Shown here: positions 4,963-5,558 of the stretch, piece by piece
How the letters are laid out: every line of letters begins with the position of its first letter
Numbering within the stretch: position 1 is the first letter of the stretch
DNA from: Geodermatophilaceae bacterium
Lineage (GTDB): Bacteria; Actinomycetota; Actinomycetes; Mycobacteriales; Geodermatophilaceae
Direction: 5' to 3'
Length of the DNA: 5,558 nucleotides
Assembly (NCBI GenBank): GCA_013812385.1
Contig: JACCTM010000401.1
Location: 1-5,558 of the forward strand
Position numbers and translations under genes: made by a program
The notes under the pieces: generated by a model
Seen by the model: only the letters and a program-made list of their open reading frames with translations
Databases searched by the model: none
Told to the model about the DNA's origin: nothing

Positions 4963-5558
4963 CTATTCCGAGCCTTCCGGTTGCTTCGGCGGAGGCAGCA
5001 GACGCCGGCTGAGCGGAGACGCGGTCACGCCATGCAGGACGACCGAGGTGATGATGCACGCGGCCACGGTCCAGAACAGGTTCCGCGACTCGTCGACGCT
5101 CAGGATGCCCAAGCCGAGTGCAACGGCCACGTAGTACAGCGAGCCGATCCCCCGTACGCCGAACCAGGCGATGAAGGCGCGTTCGCGAGCGGGAATCGAC
5201 GAGCCGAGAAACGCCACGGCGGTCGCCAGCGGGCGGATGACGAGCAGGAGCACCGGCACCAGCAGCCAGCCGGCCCAGCCCACCTCGCGCACTCCGGCCG
5301 TTGTCAACATGGAGCCGAGGAGCAGGATCACACCCAGCTCGCAGAACTTCTCGACGACCTCGGCGCCGTCATGCACGCGACGGTTGACCTCATGGCCATG
5401 CTCGTAGCGACGGAAACCCACTCCGGCGGCGAACGCGGCGAGGAAGCCGTAGGCGCCGGCCACCTCGGTCAGGCCGTAGACGAGCAGCACGGCGGCGACC
5501 GCGAGCCAACCGTCGAGCGCATCGTTCATCAGCCGGCGGTCGCGCAACCACACGACGC
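4963..5558 (-). CDS. Cation/proton antiporter, CPA1/NhaP-like (C-terminal 198 aa; 5' part off the right edge)
   Basis: This is the C-terminal half of a polytopic inner-membrane antiporter that would exchange Na+ or K+ for H+ in pH and salt homeostasis. Several hydrophobic segments are visible: WLAVAAVLLVYGLTEVAG and GFLAAFAAGVGF near the beginning, ELGVILLLGSMLTT, a long WAGWLLVPVLLLVIRPLATAVAFLG, FIAWFGVRGIGSLYYVAVALGLG, and LFWTVAACIITSVVLHGV. The RERAFIAWFGVRGIGSLYYV block is the hallmark re-entrant segment with conserved Arg of CPA1 family members, and an EVxxFCELGVILLLG block precedes it. The short hydrophilic tail PLSRRLLPPPKQPEGSE lacks any TrkA-C domain, favouring an NhaP-like protein. 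The frame stays open to the window edge, so the true start lies outside. Ion specificity cannot be decided. Confidence 0.9.
   Translation of the reverse strand, partial: VVWLRDRRLMNDALDGWLAVAAVLLVYGLTEVAGAYGFLAAFAAGVGFRRYEHGHEVNRRVHDGAEVVEKFCELGVILLLGSMLTTAGVREVGWAGWLLVPVLLLVIRPLATAVAFLGSSIPARERAFIAWFGVRGIGSLYYVAVALGLGILSVDESRNLFWTVAACIITSVVLHGVTASPLSRRLLPPPKQPEGSE

Noticed and set aside
1..5558. CRISPR array, tRNA, rRNA, transposase or integrase
   Set aside because: I saw no regularly spaced repeats, no tRNA-like cloverleaf, no rRNA sequence and no transposase or recombinase motifs on either strand.

Overview
The window looks like chromosomal DNA from a high-GC actinobacterium. The evidence is strongly GC-biased third codon positions, GTG and TTG starts, an actinobacterial-style HrpA, a DUF2786 protein beside an HExxH metallohydrolase, and many VapBC-type genes. 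The hexamer CGTACG is conspicuously frequent. A Propionibacteriales-like genome (Kribbella, Microlunatus or Nocardioides type) is my impression only.

Layout, left to right. Bases 1-1809 (minus) hold the N-terminal 603 residues of a DEAH-box RNA helicase of the HrpA family; its 3' half lies beyond the left edge. A divergent spacer of about 110 bp carries inverted repeats and leads into a plus-strand toxin-antitoxin pair: a ribbon-helix-helix antitoxin (1935-2156) and a PIN-domain VapC/FitB-like toxin (2217-2621). A spacer of about 137 bp contains a 67-bp imperfect palindrome centred on base 2673. Next come two plus-strand genes: a DUF2786 protein (2759-3598) and a small putative zinc metallohydrolase with an HELAH...HGPGF signature (3665-4198), whose TTG start sits at the end of three 17-bp direct repeats. 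Convergent to these, on the minus strand, is a second toxin-antitoxin pair: an AbrB/SpoVT-fold antitoxin (4686-4922) overlapping its PIN toxin (4279-4689) by four bases. The right edge (4963-5558, minus) is the C-terminal part of a membrane cation/proton antiporter.

How the genes work together. The two VapBC modules are independent addiction or stress RNase systems with unrelated DNA-binding antitoxins, each with a small inverted repeat at its promoter region suitable for autoregulation. They bracket the DUF2786-metallohydrolase pair, whose function is unknown but which is probably one operon. HrpA and the antiporter look like ordinary chromosomal flanks. About 3.1 kb between them is therefore a small accessory segment. 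The points that most merit a second look are the palindrome, the repeat-embedded start of the metallohydrolase, and the metallohydrolase-DUF2786 pair itself.
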